Below are positions 36,301-47,902 of a stretch of 64,000 nucleotides of DNA, piece after piece (the stretch's first letter is position 1; each line of letters opens with the position of its first letter). Made by a program: the position numbers and the translations under genes. This DNA is from Hermatobates lingyangjiaoensis (Eukaryota; Arthropoda; Insecta; Hemiptera; Hermatobatidae), in contig JAPFBL010000001.1 of NCBI GenBank assembly GCA_026182355.1, forward strand, positions 1,364,001 to 1,428,000, given 5' to 3'. The notes under the pieces were generated by a model, which was given only the letters and a program-made list of their open reading frames with translations, was not told the DNA's origin and searched no databases.

Positions 36301-36716
36301 CCTTGTGGACCGTTTCTTAAATTTAGTATATGTATACTAAATTTAGTAAATTTAGTAAATTTAAACCTCCAGCCAATTATGGCCTCTCTCAGGTAGCTGC
36401 AACGACGCCCTAGGTCACTCAACCCTCACCAATTAGAAAAACAACTTTAATGCCCCCCCAACCCCAGCAACACATTCCACCTTTCTTATATAAGCTTTAA
36501 ACTTCAAAATGCATTCATTTCTTGATAATGCCTGAAGACAGCAGAAACATGTGTTCATTTAGCATGTCGATTGGTAACTTACTATATTCTGTGGATACAG
36601 TAACAAGTCGTTATTCCGAAAACTCGAGAAACTTATGAAAAAGCAAGTTTCAACTAAATATGGTCTAATTTTTAACAATGAATATATACAGGAACGACTG
36701 CTACCAAAATTTACAA
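36301..36716. other. Mixed tract with a GC-richer patch and a weak motif copy
   Basis: 36370-36480 is base-balanced and unidentified. At 36531-36550, CCTGAAGACAGCAGAAAC is a minimal form of the folded motif with almost no stem. Confidence 0.35.

Positions 36717-36786
<70 letters not shown>
36717..36786 (+). repeat. Compound microsatellite (AT)n(GT)n(GA)n
   Basis: Three dinucleotide tracts end to end: AT to 36738, GT to 36763 and GA to 36786. Confidence 0.95.
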
Positions 36787-38900
36787 TTAAATTTTCTGCC
36801 TACTTTTGTTTTGATCAGTTTTTTGGATTTCTTTTCCAATTTATGGTAATCTCACATGTATAAATGAAGGATTGTTCCCCAAATATACGAATATATATAT
36901 ACATATATATATTTCTAAATCGCAATCCTAAAAAAATATTCATGTTACAAAAAATTAAAATTAATTCCAAATTTATTCAAGTTAAAATAATATAAAAATT
37001 TAGTGAAACTAGAAATTAATAAATAAAATTATAATATAATAATTAATAAATAATATATTTATTAATTATTATAGTGTATTATTTTAATATTATTATATAA
37101 TTCTATCAATTATAAACATAATGTAATCTTTGTTATATTTTTTTAACCCAACTTAACTTATAAGAGGCTGCTGATAGAACATTATTTCCTTATTCATGTA
37201 AACTTTCATCTACTCGTAAAATGTTTAGATGTTGTATTAGATGTATTGCAAAATACTTGTTTTGATTGACGATGAATTTGACGTTTGAATGACAAATCTT
37301 AATCATTTTTCTGATTTTCTTATTACGGTTTAGATGATGATTTTTATTTCACGTGTTTACTTTGAAATCTTGCTATATGCCAGTTGCTTGAATAAGTTGC
37401 TTCGCTTGAATAAGTTGCCAGTATTCAGTATGTCTGCATGCAGTACTGTTATTAAGTTTAAACATAAACAAGTACTGATCAAGAGATACTCGTATCATGT
37501 TCATAATATATTGATTATTAGACATGTATCAACCTGTCAGAATTTCTCATAAGACTATCACAACATTATGCTCAAGTTATATCGAAAAAGAGTTTTTGAG
37601 TTATTCGTTTTGCTTCTTACGGTCCTGTAAGCATTCAGTTTTCACTTGGCTGCTTTTATTTATTCTCATCATTTTGTATTCAGTTTCAACATAAAAAATT
37701 TCTGTAAAAATTTTTTATATTTCTGATACTTATAATTGTTTAAATACTAATAATGATAATTATTTATTAGAAAGAAAATTGGGATTGATCTACCCTCAAC
37801 TTTTTATGATTAAACGTGTTATCAAACTCATTCACCATGAAATAACTACATTTCTTATTTTACTGTCCCTACATTAATTTTATCAATTATAACCAAAAAG
37901 CAATCTTCATTATATTTTACAATTTTATGAATGGCTACTGATAGAACATTATTATATCTTTTTTTGTGTAAAATTGTATCTAGCACTAATCAAAATCTTC
38001 TCAAATCATAGCTACTCGTATCTCAATTCCATCAATTATAATAAAAACGTATTGTTTGCGCTATTTTACATTATTAAAAGTAGCTACGCGGAATATATAA
38101 TTATAACTCTCATTGTGTAAAATTTCCACTAACAATATTCATATTCAGACCATAATTAAGGCAAATTTTATGAACCTTTCACATGTTTCAATATTAGTAG
38201 CCACAACTAATAGCGTTTGTTGTCGGTACAAAGAGGCAGATGTTTGTAGAATATCATCAGTGAGTCTGGAGATTTGTTACTATACATACGAATAGCCCAC
38301 TCTGCCATGACCTGGCAGACAGCCTCAAAATGTGTTTAGGGGACCTATAAATGTATATATCTGTAAAAGTGTCAAAACATGTTTCTTCCATCAACCAAAA
38401 AAATTAACACGTGCATGTTAAGAAGTAGTAATTAAAATTAAAAATCATTCTTTAAATGTATTAGATCACAAAATATAACCTGTACAAACTATCATCATAA
38501 AGTACACCATGTTTATAATATACTATATTTCATAAATATACATATTTAACATACAAATATATTTGAAAAGTATATTTATTAAATAGATTTATCATTATTG
38601 CACCATTAATTTAAACATGACGATAAAGAAGGATTTACTTTCCTTAACTATGAACCTTTAAAATCAAGAGCAATATCCTAAATTTTATACATCCTCATAG
38701 TATTTAATGTTATCAATGTTCTATCAATTATAACCAAAGAGTAATTTTATTTGTATTTTGATTAATAGAAAACTTCACAGCTTAAAATGTTATCCTTTTT
38801 ACTTATCAAATTAACTATTTGAGCACTTGATAAATTTTCTAAAAGAATTTAAAATTTAATAAATATGTTTGATTCAATATTTCAAGTAAATGTAAACAAA
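36787..38900. other. AT-rich tract
   Basis: Very AT-rich from 36890 to 37130, with a short broken AT tract (36891-36912). GTATTCAGTTT-like and CAATTATAACCAAAA words recur near 37890, 38035 and 38720, suggesting old internal duplication, but the copies are too degraded to bound. Confidence 0.4.
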
Positions 38901-38919
38901 TATAGCAAGGAAAGCGGAT

Positions 38920-39650
38920 TGCCATTATTCCAAGTTCAGCTCCCCGTTTGTAGAGCTACACGGCCCCTTTCAACGGTAAAAAATGGTTAACTACTTTCTT
39001 TTAACACTAATTTTAAGGTAGATACTGTATACGAAATTTCATTATTCTAGTTTTAGTAGTTCACTGAGAAAAAACATATTCTGAATTCACAAAATGTACC
39101 GTAAAACCTATTTTCCTAGGTTTTGAAAAATCAATTAGATAAAATTCCGTACAATTCACTCTCATAAAAGTAACTAATTTTTTTTTGCGATTTCACAATT
39201 ATCGGTCAAGCAGTGTGTTCTGGTATCATGTTCATAATCTTTTAAATTTAATCATAAATAATAATTATTATAATTTTTATGCAAAATTGATATTTTCTGT
39301 TGGTGGAAAAATCTGATATTTTTTGAGTTAGTGACACCATTTCTTTATAAAATTGCTCTTCAAAATTTCAACTGTTTAGCAATTTTTGTTTAGGAGTCTA
39401 AAGCGACATAATGTAAGAAAAGCAATTTCTCATTTGGTAATATAGTCCAAAAAACTGGTAATATATGGGTAATATACTGGGATTATTAGAATGTTCTTGT
39501 TACACAGCCATACAATAACCCACTCACACATATACAGACATCATCGAATAACTTCAAAAATGGACTCAGAGAACCTCAAAATCTATAAATCGTCAAAAAC
39601 TTGAAATTCAATATTTTATGATAATTATACTTTACTTATGGTAATGTGAC
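38920..39650 (+). repeat. Dispersed repeat, copy 2
   Basis: 39505-39645 (ACACAGCCATACAATAACCC, ACAGACATCAT, GGACTCAGAGAACCTCAAA, ending ATACTTTACTTATGG) matches 42085-42170 closely and 28977-29128 more loosely. The upstream part to 38920 includes a GC-richer patch (38930-38985) and AATTTCATTATTCTAG, of a kind found beside this repeat, but no protein remains. Confidence 0.5.
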
Positions 39651-40319
39651 AGAATTTTAATCATTTTTAAATAAATTTTTAATTAATTATAAATCATAGA
39701 TAATTTAAATATATTTCTTTTATAAATTAATATGCTAATCTAAAGTTCAATAGTTTAGAGCCATGACAACTACTTTAATTTTCATAACAGTCACAACAAA
39801 TGTTTGGTTTTCACAGTATTTAATGTTTCGCTGGTCTTATTTTTTGACTTATTTTAAAAAAAAAAATTTCAATTATTTAAAAAAAGAAAATCAAATCATT
39901 ATTTAGTAAAACGAACCTATTTGAGTTAAGAAAAGAGTTCTATCTATAGTTCAGTATATTAAATCTATAATTAAGCCAAGAAAATATCTTTTAACATGTT
40001 AACAAAATTTCTGATTTAAGCCTGTAACCTATAGTTCCATAATTTTCTTATTATAATTTGTAATTGGTTAAGAATTCATTAGTAGTTGTTGTGTATAGCA
40101 TGACCAAAGAGTCTACTTTTAAGAATTAGCACACTTGAATTAAGTAAGTGTAAATATACTAGAACAACTGAGCTCATTTGAAAACACCTTACGTTAATAA
40201 TTATGAAACCTTTTATTTGAATAACCGCCTTTATTTTCTGAATTAAGATGAAATGTTTACAATGGCAAAAAAATGGGCACAATCAAGTTATAAAAATTCT
40301 ATTAAGGGGAAATTATTGA
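39651..40319. other. AT-rich tract, nothing recognised
   Basis: No repeat or coding similarity was seen. Confidence 0.45.
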
Positions 40320-41060
40320 CGAAAAAAATAACGTTGGTAATTGTGGCGAGCCGATTGGAAGGCCAAGTTCATTTAAGATGGCCTAAATAAATAAAGAGAA
40401 CAGTGTTAGTTGGCGTAATATGAAGGTTATCAGAGGGAAAGTTTGATGAGAGGAAGGGGGTGAAACAAGGTTAGAGATAAAGAAAGAGAAAGAAGGAGAA
40501 AAACCACTTGTTTCACTTCATTCAGCCCTCTATAAAAACTGACAGTAATTTAGAACTGCTTAAAACTTCGCAACCCCCTTCCCATTCAACTGCCTCCACC
40601 CCCGGGATTTTTCCCGTTCCTGCCTCCTTTATCGTAAATTAGAGCTCCGGTGGCTCGTAGTAAGGGTAGGTCGCGTTTTTTACCCCTTCTCATAACTAGT
40701 CAAAACAACCCCCTCGCTCCAAATTGCTCTTTAAAATTCCGAAAGAAGCTTCGGTCATCCACCTTTCGCTCTCAGAGTTGCTTTCTTGGATTTAGGTTTT
40801 TCTTTTATATGGAAGGTTGTTATTTAATAAGGGTGTGGGTGGTAGTCGGGATGGAACATTAGGGTCGTGGGGGAGTGACTGGAGGGAGAGGGGGTAATGG
40901 CGGAGGTGACCACAACCCCCGAGGCTTATCGATCGCCGCCCCCGCCACATAATGGAGCCTGGTCTACACCTGGCCCTCTCCTCCTCCAAAGAAGATGGCT
41001 ACTTCGAAGCAAACTCGAATCAGCATCTCACCCGTCACGCACAACTAGTGCGAGCACAAT
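40320..41060. other. Largest base-balanced island, candidate conserved noncoding element
   Basis: About 740 bp with normal base composition in very AT-rich surroundings. It has a purine-rich block (40440-40500), then GC-rich sequence with CTTATCGATCG (40924-40934, a GATA core overlapping a Su(H)/Cut-like word) and CCACATAATGG. Open frames on both strands overlap here but none resembles a known protein and splice signals are not obvious. It could contain an unrecognised exon. Confidence 0.35.
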
Positions 41061-42084
41061 CTGACAAACTCTTGCCAAATATCGTTACAAAATCTTTGGG
41101 AACTCGTAATGGACTTATTTCATGGTTTACAACTTTGTTATGTACGAAAACTCTTTAGAATACAATAGAAATAAATATCAGCTACAGAGTAATAGAACAG
41201 ATTTTTTTGAAAACTAATACATTGTTATTCTAATTTAAGTTTGTAGAAGTTCCAGCAATTCCAAACAAAGGATAACAAACAATATTTATTTCAAAAAAAT
41301 TTTCAAATTATTCTCATATTCCTGAAACATTTCAAAATGATCTGATTGATTTTTAATAAATGAAAGCCATCACTACCTTCTAATGAAATAAATTACAATA
41401 TAAAATAACTCTTTTTTTTTAATTTTTACTCAAAGTTTATTATAAAGATAAGGAAGTCCTAATAAGTTAGCATCTGGTCTTGAAATTCACTATTCTGATC
41501 TTCTCAAAAACATGAAAGCTAGTCAATTATTGTGTTACGTAAATACTAAAACGAAGTATTTGACTTGATAAATAATGCATATTACTGAATATTAAAAGCA
41601 TTATTATTTGATCAGTAATTCAATAAGACAGAAACTGAAAGAAATTCTTAGGAAATAATTCTTTAATATTTAAAAATAAATGAATCTTCTCCGTTTTATA
41701 AAGTATGTATTTAGGATGTAATCTAACGTAAATATTTATTAAATGAATAAAATCATTTTCCATCTAACGTTAAATTTGAATTAATTATATTCAATAATAA
41801 TGAGGCATTCAAATTTATTCAAAACGTTTCATGGCATTCTCGACAGAATCAGTTGGAACTATTTATTCGTTTCAGAGAATTGAGCCTGAAAGTAAATAAA
41901 TGTGCCGTAACGTAGTTTTAAAGCTGTAAATGATGTTCTATGTTTATAGTTCAACATTTATAGGGATATTTTTTAATGCAATGTGTCTGTTATTACAAAT
42001 CATTTATACCTGAGCAACATTTCTCCTTCAGGAAATTATCAACATTGTACCTTATGTACTTACTTTAAGAGCTTAGTTTTAGCT
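41061..42084. other. AT-rich tract, nothing recognised
   Basis: No feature supported. Confidence 0.45.
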
Positions 42085-42175
42085 TTCTACTTACACAGCC
42101 ATCCAATAACCCACTCACACATATACAGACATCATAGAGAAACTTCAAAAATGGACTCAGAGAACCTCAACATTT
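42085..42175 (+). repeat. Dispersed repeat, copy 3 (fragment)
   Basis: About 85 bp, nearly identical to 39502-39590 (ACTTACACAGCCATC, CACTCACACATATACAGACA, TTCAAAAATGGACTC). It ends abruptly at AACATTTTACG. Confidence 0.7.
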
Positions 42176-42239
42176 TACGAACATAAAGTAGTAAATTTGA
42201 AAGAATAATTGGTAGAAACATGGGAAACCGACAGATAGT

Positions 42240-42540
42240 TAGGAGCCTGACACTTCACTCCACAATATGAAGTCGTCAGGATGAAGTAAATAGAATTTTA
42301 GCCAAGTGGGAGGTGGGCAAAGCGAAAGGAAGCTGCATGATAAATGCCATTTGTTTTGACAGGGGCGGTGCCGGACGGGTCAAGCAGAAGGGCTAATGGA
42401 ATGTATGATTGTCGGCCCTATTCGCGAGGGGTGAGCTCGAGGGTTGCTATTGGACGGCTGCCGGACCTCACCCTGACCACCACCCCTGTATTTTTATATC
42501 TACTTGACAGCTAGCCACCCTGCAGCTTCGAACCCTTTTC
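42240..42540. other. Island with paired TGACAG sites, candidate enhancer
   Basis: TGACAG, the Meis/Prep (TALE homeodomain) core, occurs at 42357-42362 and 42505-42510, with GCATGATAAATGCC just before the first and a CTAATGG word between. The rest is GC-rich, with CGCGAGG and CCGGAC. No coding frame runs through it. Regulatory function is inference from site content and composition. Confidence 0.4.
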
Positions 42541-43439
42541 CACCTAAAAAAAAAAAAAATAAAAAATATTAAAAAATCAAAAGTCCCCTTCCAGCTGGTA
42601 GGGAATTCTATTTAAACGGTCGCTTGCACTGCTCTAAATGAGTAAGCATGAGGAAATAAAATAGTCCTTCCCTCATAACCCCCTCATCTCTTCCTAACCA
42701 CCTCCCTGGCATTCAACCAGCACTCACGAACCAAACAAAGAACCCACCACCCTTAATAGTACAAACCACTCAAAGGTCCGCCAATGCGTCTGCCAATAAC
42801 AAATCACAGGTCCTCATTCCTTTAATTTTACATATTTATAGAAAAATTGACGTTAGAGACTTTTTAAATTTCCCTAAAGCATTATTTAGTCGTCTAGTGG
42901 TAAAAATTTGCTAGTAAGTAACATAACTATTCCTTTAACTTTCTAAAAGACATAATTGTTTACATAAATAAAATGGTATTAACAATATCGTTATTACTAT
43001 TCAATAATACACAAAGTTTTATCCTGAATATAAAAAAATTATCCATCTTTCAGGTCTATAATGACAAACTTTAATGAAGTCCAATGCGGTGGTATTGATT
43101 GAATAAAAAATCAAATGCTACTTTATGAAAGTGTAAAATAAGAAAAATTAATTAGAAAACGAATGTTTTACAAAAGAAAGCTTTTGTAAGAGAAATATGT
43201 AAAAGAATATTACAATAAAAGATTAAAAACTAGTTACCTATATTTATTCTGTAAGAGTAAAAAACATTATTTATTTCATAGGAAGCGTTCATTTTTTAAT
43301 TAAAGCCCCATTTAGTTTTATATCTTCAATATTTAGTTGAACAATGCTCAAATATTATTGAATACATCAGGTTTATATAGGTAATAATTTCCATTTCGCT
43401 TCAGATTAAGCTGTTAAGCAAACATTTAAACAAAAATTG
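42541..43439. other. A-rich tract, then a balanced patch, then AT-rich DNA
   Basis: A-run at 42546-42580, a C-rich noncoding patch to about 42800, then ordinary AT-rich sequence. Confidence 0.4.
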
Positions 43440-43800
43440 AATGAAATAGTTTAACCATTTCCTAATGCACCCAAATCGGCTCAACGACTTGAAGTGCCCT
43501 AATGAATTACTGTGAGAGTGGAAAGAATGATTTCTTGTAGCGACGGTTGGTTTAGCAAGCCAGTTGGCAGAGGGCTTGCACAGGTACAGGCGGCAGGTAC
43601 CCCTGCATGGCGGATTAGCCGCATCTGCTTCTACCTGGCCTCTATGCAAATCCTCTTCCGGTTGGGCCAGCCTGTTCCGTAACAAATGTTAATTTTATCT
43701 ACTCCACCTGGACGCATCAAACCCATGTCACAGTTAAATATATTTCAATAAAGGCTTGACAGGGTCGGCGGCCTCCCCCACTGAACAGATCCCCTTGCTC
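43440..43800. other. Island with octamer, GGATTA and CAGGTA sites, candidate enhancer
   Basis: A perfect POU octamer ATGCAAAT (43644-43651), an Otx/Bicoid-type GGATTA (43612-43617), two CAGGTA words (43581, 43594), a CATCTG E-box and TAATGAATTA lie within about 170 bp. The 94-codon minus-strand frame over it has no domain. This is the richest combination of developmental-type sites in the window. Confidence 0.45.
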
Positions 43801-44512
43801 TATGCACATGCGCATTTTCCTTCAGATGTCTAACGAAGAAGTCATTCCATCTAAATGGCAACATTGCCTCCACCAAGTTAAACTTGACTACTAGTTATGT
43901 AACTTTCAAAACATTTCCGACTATTGAGTCAACCTAGTCACTCATTACTCTCTATTAAAATGGAAGAACAACAAGTTAACTTCTCTTCCTTTAAAATTGC
44001 TCCTCGGAGTTTTAACTAGTCTTGATAATCACCTCATTCATTACAACTAATTTGAACTACTCCTTTTCTTTAACAATAAACTGGAAATTACAACGCAAGA
44101 ATATGTTTACAACACCAGTACTGTTTAAAACTATTAAGGCAGCGTTAATAACGAAAATGTTTGAACAGCATAATACTTAGTCGTTTTTTTTTAAAAAAAT
44201 TAACCCCAGGGTGATTTATACTTTCCATTTATACTGTTCTTTAATGTCATTATAAAAATAAACCGAATATACAGTTCTGAGGAAAATTTTAACAGAATTA
44301 ACAGTTATATTCTGAACTTTCAGTTCAATGGACTCCTACAATGTCAGTCCATTCTCCATCTTCTTCCAAATAATCTGAAGACAGAGATCAAACTGAACCA
44401 GTTTATGTATATCAAAGTATGCATTGAGAAAAAAGGACCCATATGAATTTTATACATGATCACTAACATTTTATGAATTTGTAAATCCTTGAATAAATGT
44501 ATCAAGGGAGTG
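43801..44512. other. AT-rich tract, nothing recognised
   Basis: No feature supported. It ends at a short (AT)n tract, 44513-44529. Confidence 0.45.
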
Positions 44513-44634
44513 ATATATATATATATATAAAGAATACGTATGTTTATAACGGAGTGAGTCCTCGTTTGTCTACTGTGAGGTTCATTGTATGAATGTATTG
44601 TATGTTTTCATTCTGTAAATTTAGTTTATATATA

Positions 44635-44696
44635 TAGAGAGAGAGAGAGAGAAAAAATGAGAGAGAGAGAGAGAAAAAAATGAGAGAGAGAGAGAG
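44635..44696 (+). repeat. Interrupted (GA)n microsatellite
   Basis: Three GA blocks separated by two A-runs (GAAAAAATGAG type), so the tract has a longer internal period of about 22-23 bp. Confidence 0.9.
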
Positions 44697-44709
44697 TTAT
44701 ATCACCACC

Positions 44710-44990
44710 ACTCAATAAGCACTTCGTCTCCTGAAAACAGCGACTATCGAAATATAAAAGTGAGCTATTCAGATTTTGTTTTCGTGATACTTCGGTTATA
44801 ATTTTTATTTTAAGTCTCACGGATCGTTTCATTCGATTTATATATAAATATATATATATATGAAATTACTAAACGGTCCAAACCGGACAGATAATAACTG
44901 GAAGAAAACAACACATAAAGAAGGAGAACAGTTACTGGATCAATATTTCAAACCAAAGTTCTTTATCAGGAAAAGAGTGGAAGGGAAGAA
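44710..44990. repeat. Tail-to-tail pair of Penelope-type ends
   Basis: The plus-strand copy has CACTT (44720-44724), CTGAAAA (44731-44737), GAAA (44749-44752), AAGTG (44758-44762), then GGATCGTTT and (TA)n at 44838-44861. The minus-strand copy, read leftward, has CTGATAA (44969-44963), GAAA (44949-44946), GGACCGTTT and the same (TA)n. Both match the end of the element at 33125-33260, so two 3' ends face each other over a TA tract. This is the arrangement expected of inverted terminal repeats whose interior has been lost. Confidence 0.65.
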
Positions 44991-45129
44991 AAAGAGGTAC
45001 GTACGTTCAAGACTGTGGGTGGAAGGCGAGTCGCCACGTTTTAAAGTAAATATATACTATAAAAATGTTTATGCAATACATAAACTATCCAATTTCCAAA
45101 TGATATAGACATAGACATTTTAGTATTTA

Positions 45130-45560
45130 TTAGACTGATTGTAACTTGATCGAAGAGAAATAAAGTCAAAAGAAAAGAAATAGAATAGTAACAGTTAGTA
45201 GGGACTTGGGATTTATAGGAAAATAAGAGAATGGGTCAGAGATTACAAGAAAGGTATGGAGAGAGAAAGAAGAAGCATCCAAATTCTGACTACGCTGTAA
45301 CACCTGAAACAACCCTAAACAGCGACGTCCAAATGTATCTTGACAACCAAATACGGCAACCAAAGTTACCAGATCCCACAGAGGGGTGAGAAAAAGTCTT
45401 TAAAAAACAGGTAGTAGCCTGAAGTAGAAAAGGGAGGTTTGGGACCCAGCCTCGGGGTGCATGAGTGAGCGGCCTTTCCACCAGAGGACACCTGCCCGAG
45501 AACGAGGACCCCAAGGGAGCAGCTAAAGCCTTTTTGATACCATCAATCATATAACTTTTA
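45130..45560 (+). repeat. LINE leader-like dispersed repeat, copy B
   Basis: Collinear with 14370-14790: a purine-rich leader, AAGTTACCAGA, a GAAAAAGTCTTTAAAAAACA block, then GC-rich sequence with CCTTTCCACCAGAGGACACC and GCAGCTAAAGCC. The open frames here are on the minus strand and differ from copy A, so this copy is noncoding. It ends near 45560 in AT-rich DNA. Confidence 0.5.
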
Positions 45561-46142
45561 CAATGTATTAGTTGATAAAATATCTTTAAGGTTTTATATC
45601 ATCTAGAGTGACATGACCTTGTGTGCGCCAAGCATCCAACCTTTTAGGAATATTGAATTGGCATAACACAATTATGGACAGAAGGAAGAGGCGAAGAACA
45701 TTACAGAACCCCTGACGTCTACGAGTAAATCTATAACATAAATTACTGGCTAACGCACTGGTGCTCCGGAAGTATACGAAAATTGCTTCAGCACAATAAA
45801 TGCTCCACATTATCTTTAACAAAATACATATTTTTTATACGCATTTAGAACTGAAAATAATATTATCATAACCTGTTCTTCCTACATTTAATAATGGCTC
45901 AAACGGTTTACTCTTTTTAATTACTTATTCTGGACTTAATTACTAAAGAATTAATATGATTGCAGCCCTAACAGTAATCAATATCTGTTTGATCACTTCA
46001 TCAACAACTACAGTTGTTACAAGATCCGTTGTCAAAATGGCTTACTGCTAATATAGTGCTCGTTTGAACACTATGTTGCCTTTTGCAGACCTTCGAACAC
46101 TTTTTTTACCTATTTGCAATTATTTCATCATCTGCTTGAGAC
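45561..46142. other. AT-rich tract, nothing recognised
   Basis: Includes a mildly balanced patch at 45600-45780 with no identified content. Confidence 0.4.
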
Positions 46143-46511
46143 TTTCATATTCGTTCTTATAGATAACCAGAAATCTATTGAAAAATCACCATCCCATAAT
46201 AATTTCTTGAAACTAACTTGCAGAAAATAAAAAATTTTGCTTTCTGTTTAAAAAAAATAATAAACTAATATCGGTTTAAATCAATTTCAAATTTGTTATT
46301 TTGGTACTGTTCTTGCAAAGAGTTGATTTTCAAATTAATGAAGTAGCCAATCATTTAGTGTGCAAATATTATTTTTCGAGGGCTAACATACTACAGTTCA
46401 ATTTTAGAATATATTTGTTAAGAATTAATTAGGTATCTAGGGGTTAGCTAGATTATTGGATGTGGTTAAATTATTAGATGTAGGAAGCCGAGAGACGATA
46501 CCCGAAGACTT
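46143..46511 (+). repeat. 370-bp direct duplication, copy 1
   Basis: About 90 percent or better match, by eye, to 47532-47902, from TTCATATTCGTTCTTATAG to GGAAGCCGAGAGACGATAC. Differences are small indels and substitutions. No termini, proteins or target duplications are visible. Confidence 0.85.
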
Positions 46512-46700
46512 GTTCATGCAGATCGAGCGCTCCATCTGCACCATAAATCATGGTCACCCCCCTGTCGGCCGGCAACGACGTCAGTTCAAGGGTCACTCCC
46601 ATAAACACATCCCTTTAGATCGCATTACATAACACTACATCTATTATATATTTCCTACGTGTTCGTCTCCCCCAGTCCACCTATTCACACCCTAACTCAA
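46512..46700. other. Island with a DR1-type nuclear receptor site
   Basis: AGTTCA, A, GGGTCA at 46583-46595 is a direct repeat with one-base spacing, the class bound by HNF4/RXR-type receptors. CATAAATCATGG and a forkhead-like ATAAACA lie on either side. It sits directly after copy 1 of the duplication and is absent after copy 2. Confidence 0.4.
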
Positions 46701-47531
46701 ATTTATAACCCGTAAATTATTCTTTCATGCAGTTGCCACTGCCAAAATTAATGGACTTGTATGATAGATTTAAAAAACTTCGTCATGACTCGACAGTAGT
46801 TAATTATATTCAGTTTACTGGTTCTTTTCTTCACTAACACGTTTTAATATATATTGAAATTTTACAATATATACGTGAAAATTGAACACATGCTTACGGC
46901 AAAGAGTCCTACAGCCTTTTGTCGAAACAAAGTTAATTTATTGCAAGAAATGATTACAATAAATTAACTATTCTTTGAGTAAATGGTAAGCGTTGTGTTA
47001 CTTTGTCATTTTTATTGTACCCCAATGTTTTACTAAATCAAATATAAACATATAAACATATTTTTTTTATAAATGGAATTAAATACAAATCTATACAACA
47101 TTTGTATTGAGGAATACATTAGTTATAGAGAAATGAATATACCCCTCATCTGTTCTGAACCATTCTTGACTCAAAACACTTTTTTTGTCGCTTTCACAAG
47201 TTACTATATGATTCTTATTTCACTTATGAAACTATTAAATATTTTTTTTTATATTTTATTTTGAAAGCTCCCAAACCATATTTGTCATAGTTTGGACTGT
47301 GTGTGTATGTACGTGTAGATGTACAGATGTTTCGTGGGGGTCTGTCTGTATTCAAGTCCAAGCTAAAAGTAGACAGTTTGAAGGGTAATAATTGAACTCA
47401 AAATTTAAATAACTGTTTAAATCGTATTTAATTTTTTTATAATTACATTATGCTATTGATCAAATTATATAAGGTTTGATTTTGGAGGAAGAGGGAGTTT
47501 ATGTGACTGAAAAGTTACAAGTCTTGATATT
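46701..47531. other. AT-rich tract, nothing recognised
   Basis: A short GTGTGTGTATGTACGTG patch lies at 47300-47316. Nothing else is supported. Confidence 0.45.
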
Positions 47532-47902
47532 TTCATATTCGTTCTTATAGATAACCAGAAATCTTTTGAAAAATCACCATAATAATTTCTTGAAACTAAC
47601 TTGCAGAAAATAAAAAATATTGCTTTCTGTTTAAAAAAAAAAGTAATAAACTAATATCAGTTTAAATCAATTTCAAATTTGTTATTTTGAATAACAAAGT
47701 GTACTTCCAAAGAGTTGATTTTCAAATTAATGAAGTAGCCAATCATTTGGTGTGCAAATATTATTTCTTGAGGGATAACATACTATAGTTGAATTTTAGA
47801 ATATATTTGTTAAGAATTAATTAGGTGTCTTGGGGTTAGCTAGATTATTGGATGTCGTTAAATTATTAGATGTAGGAAGCCGAGAGACAATGCCCAAAGA
47901 CT
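47532..47902 (+). repeat. 370-bp direct duplication, copy 2
   Basis: See 46143-46511; 1.39 kb downstream, same orientation. After GGAAGCCGAGAGACAATGCCC the two loci diverge. Confidence 0.85.
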
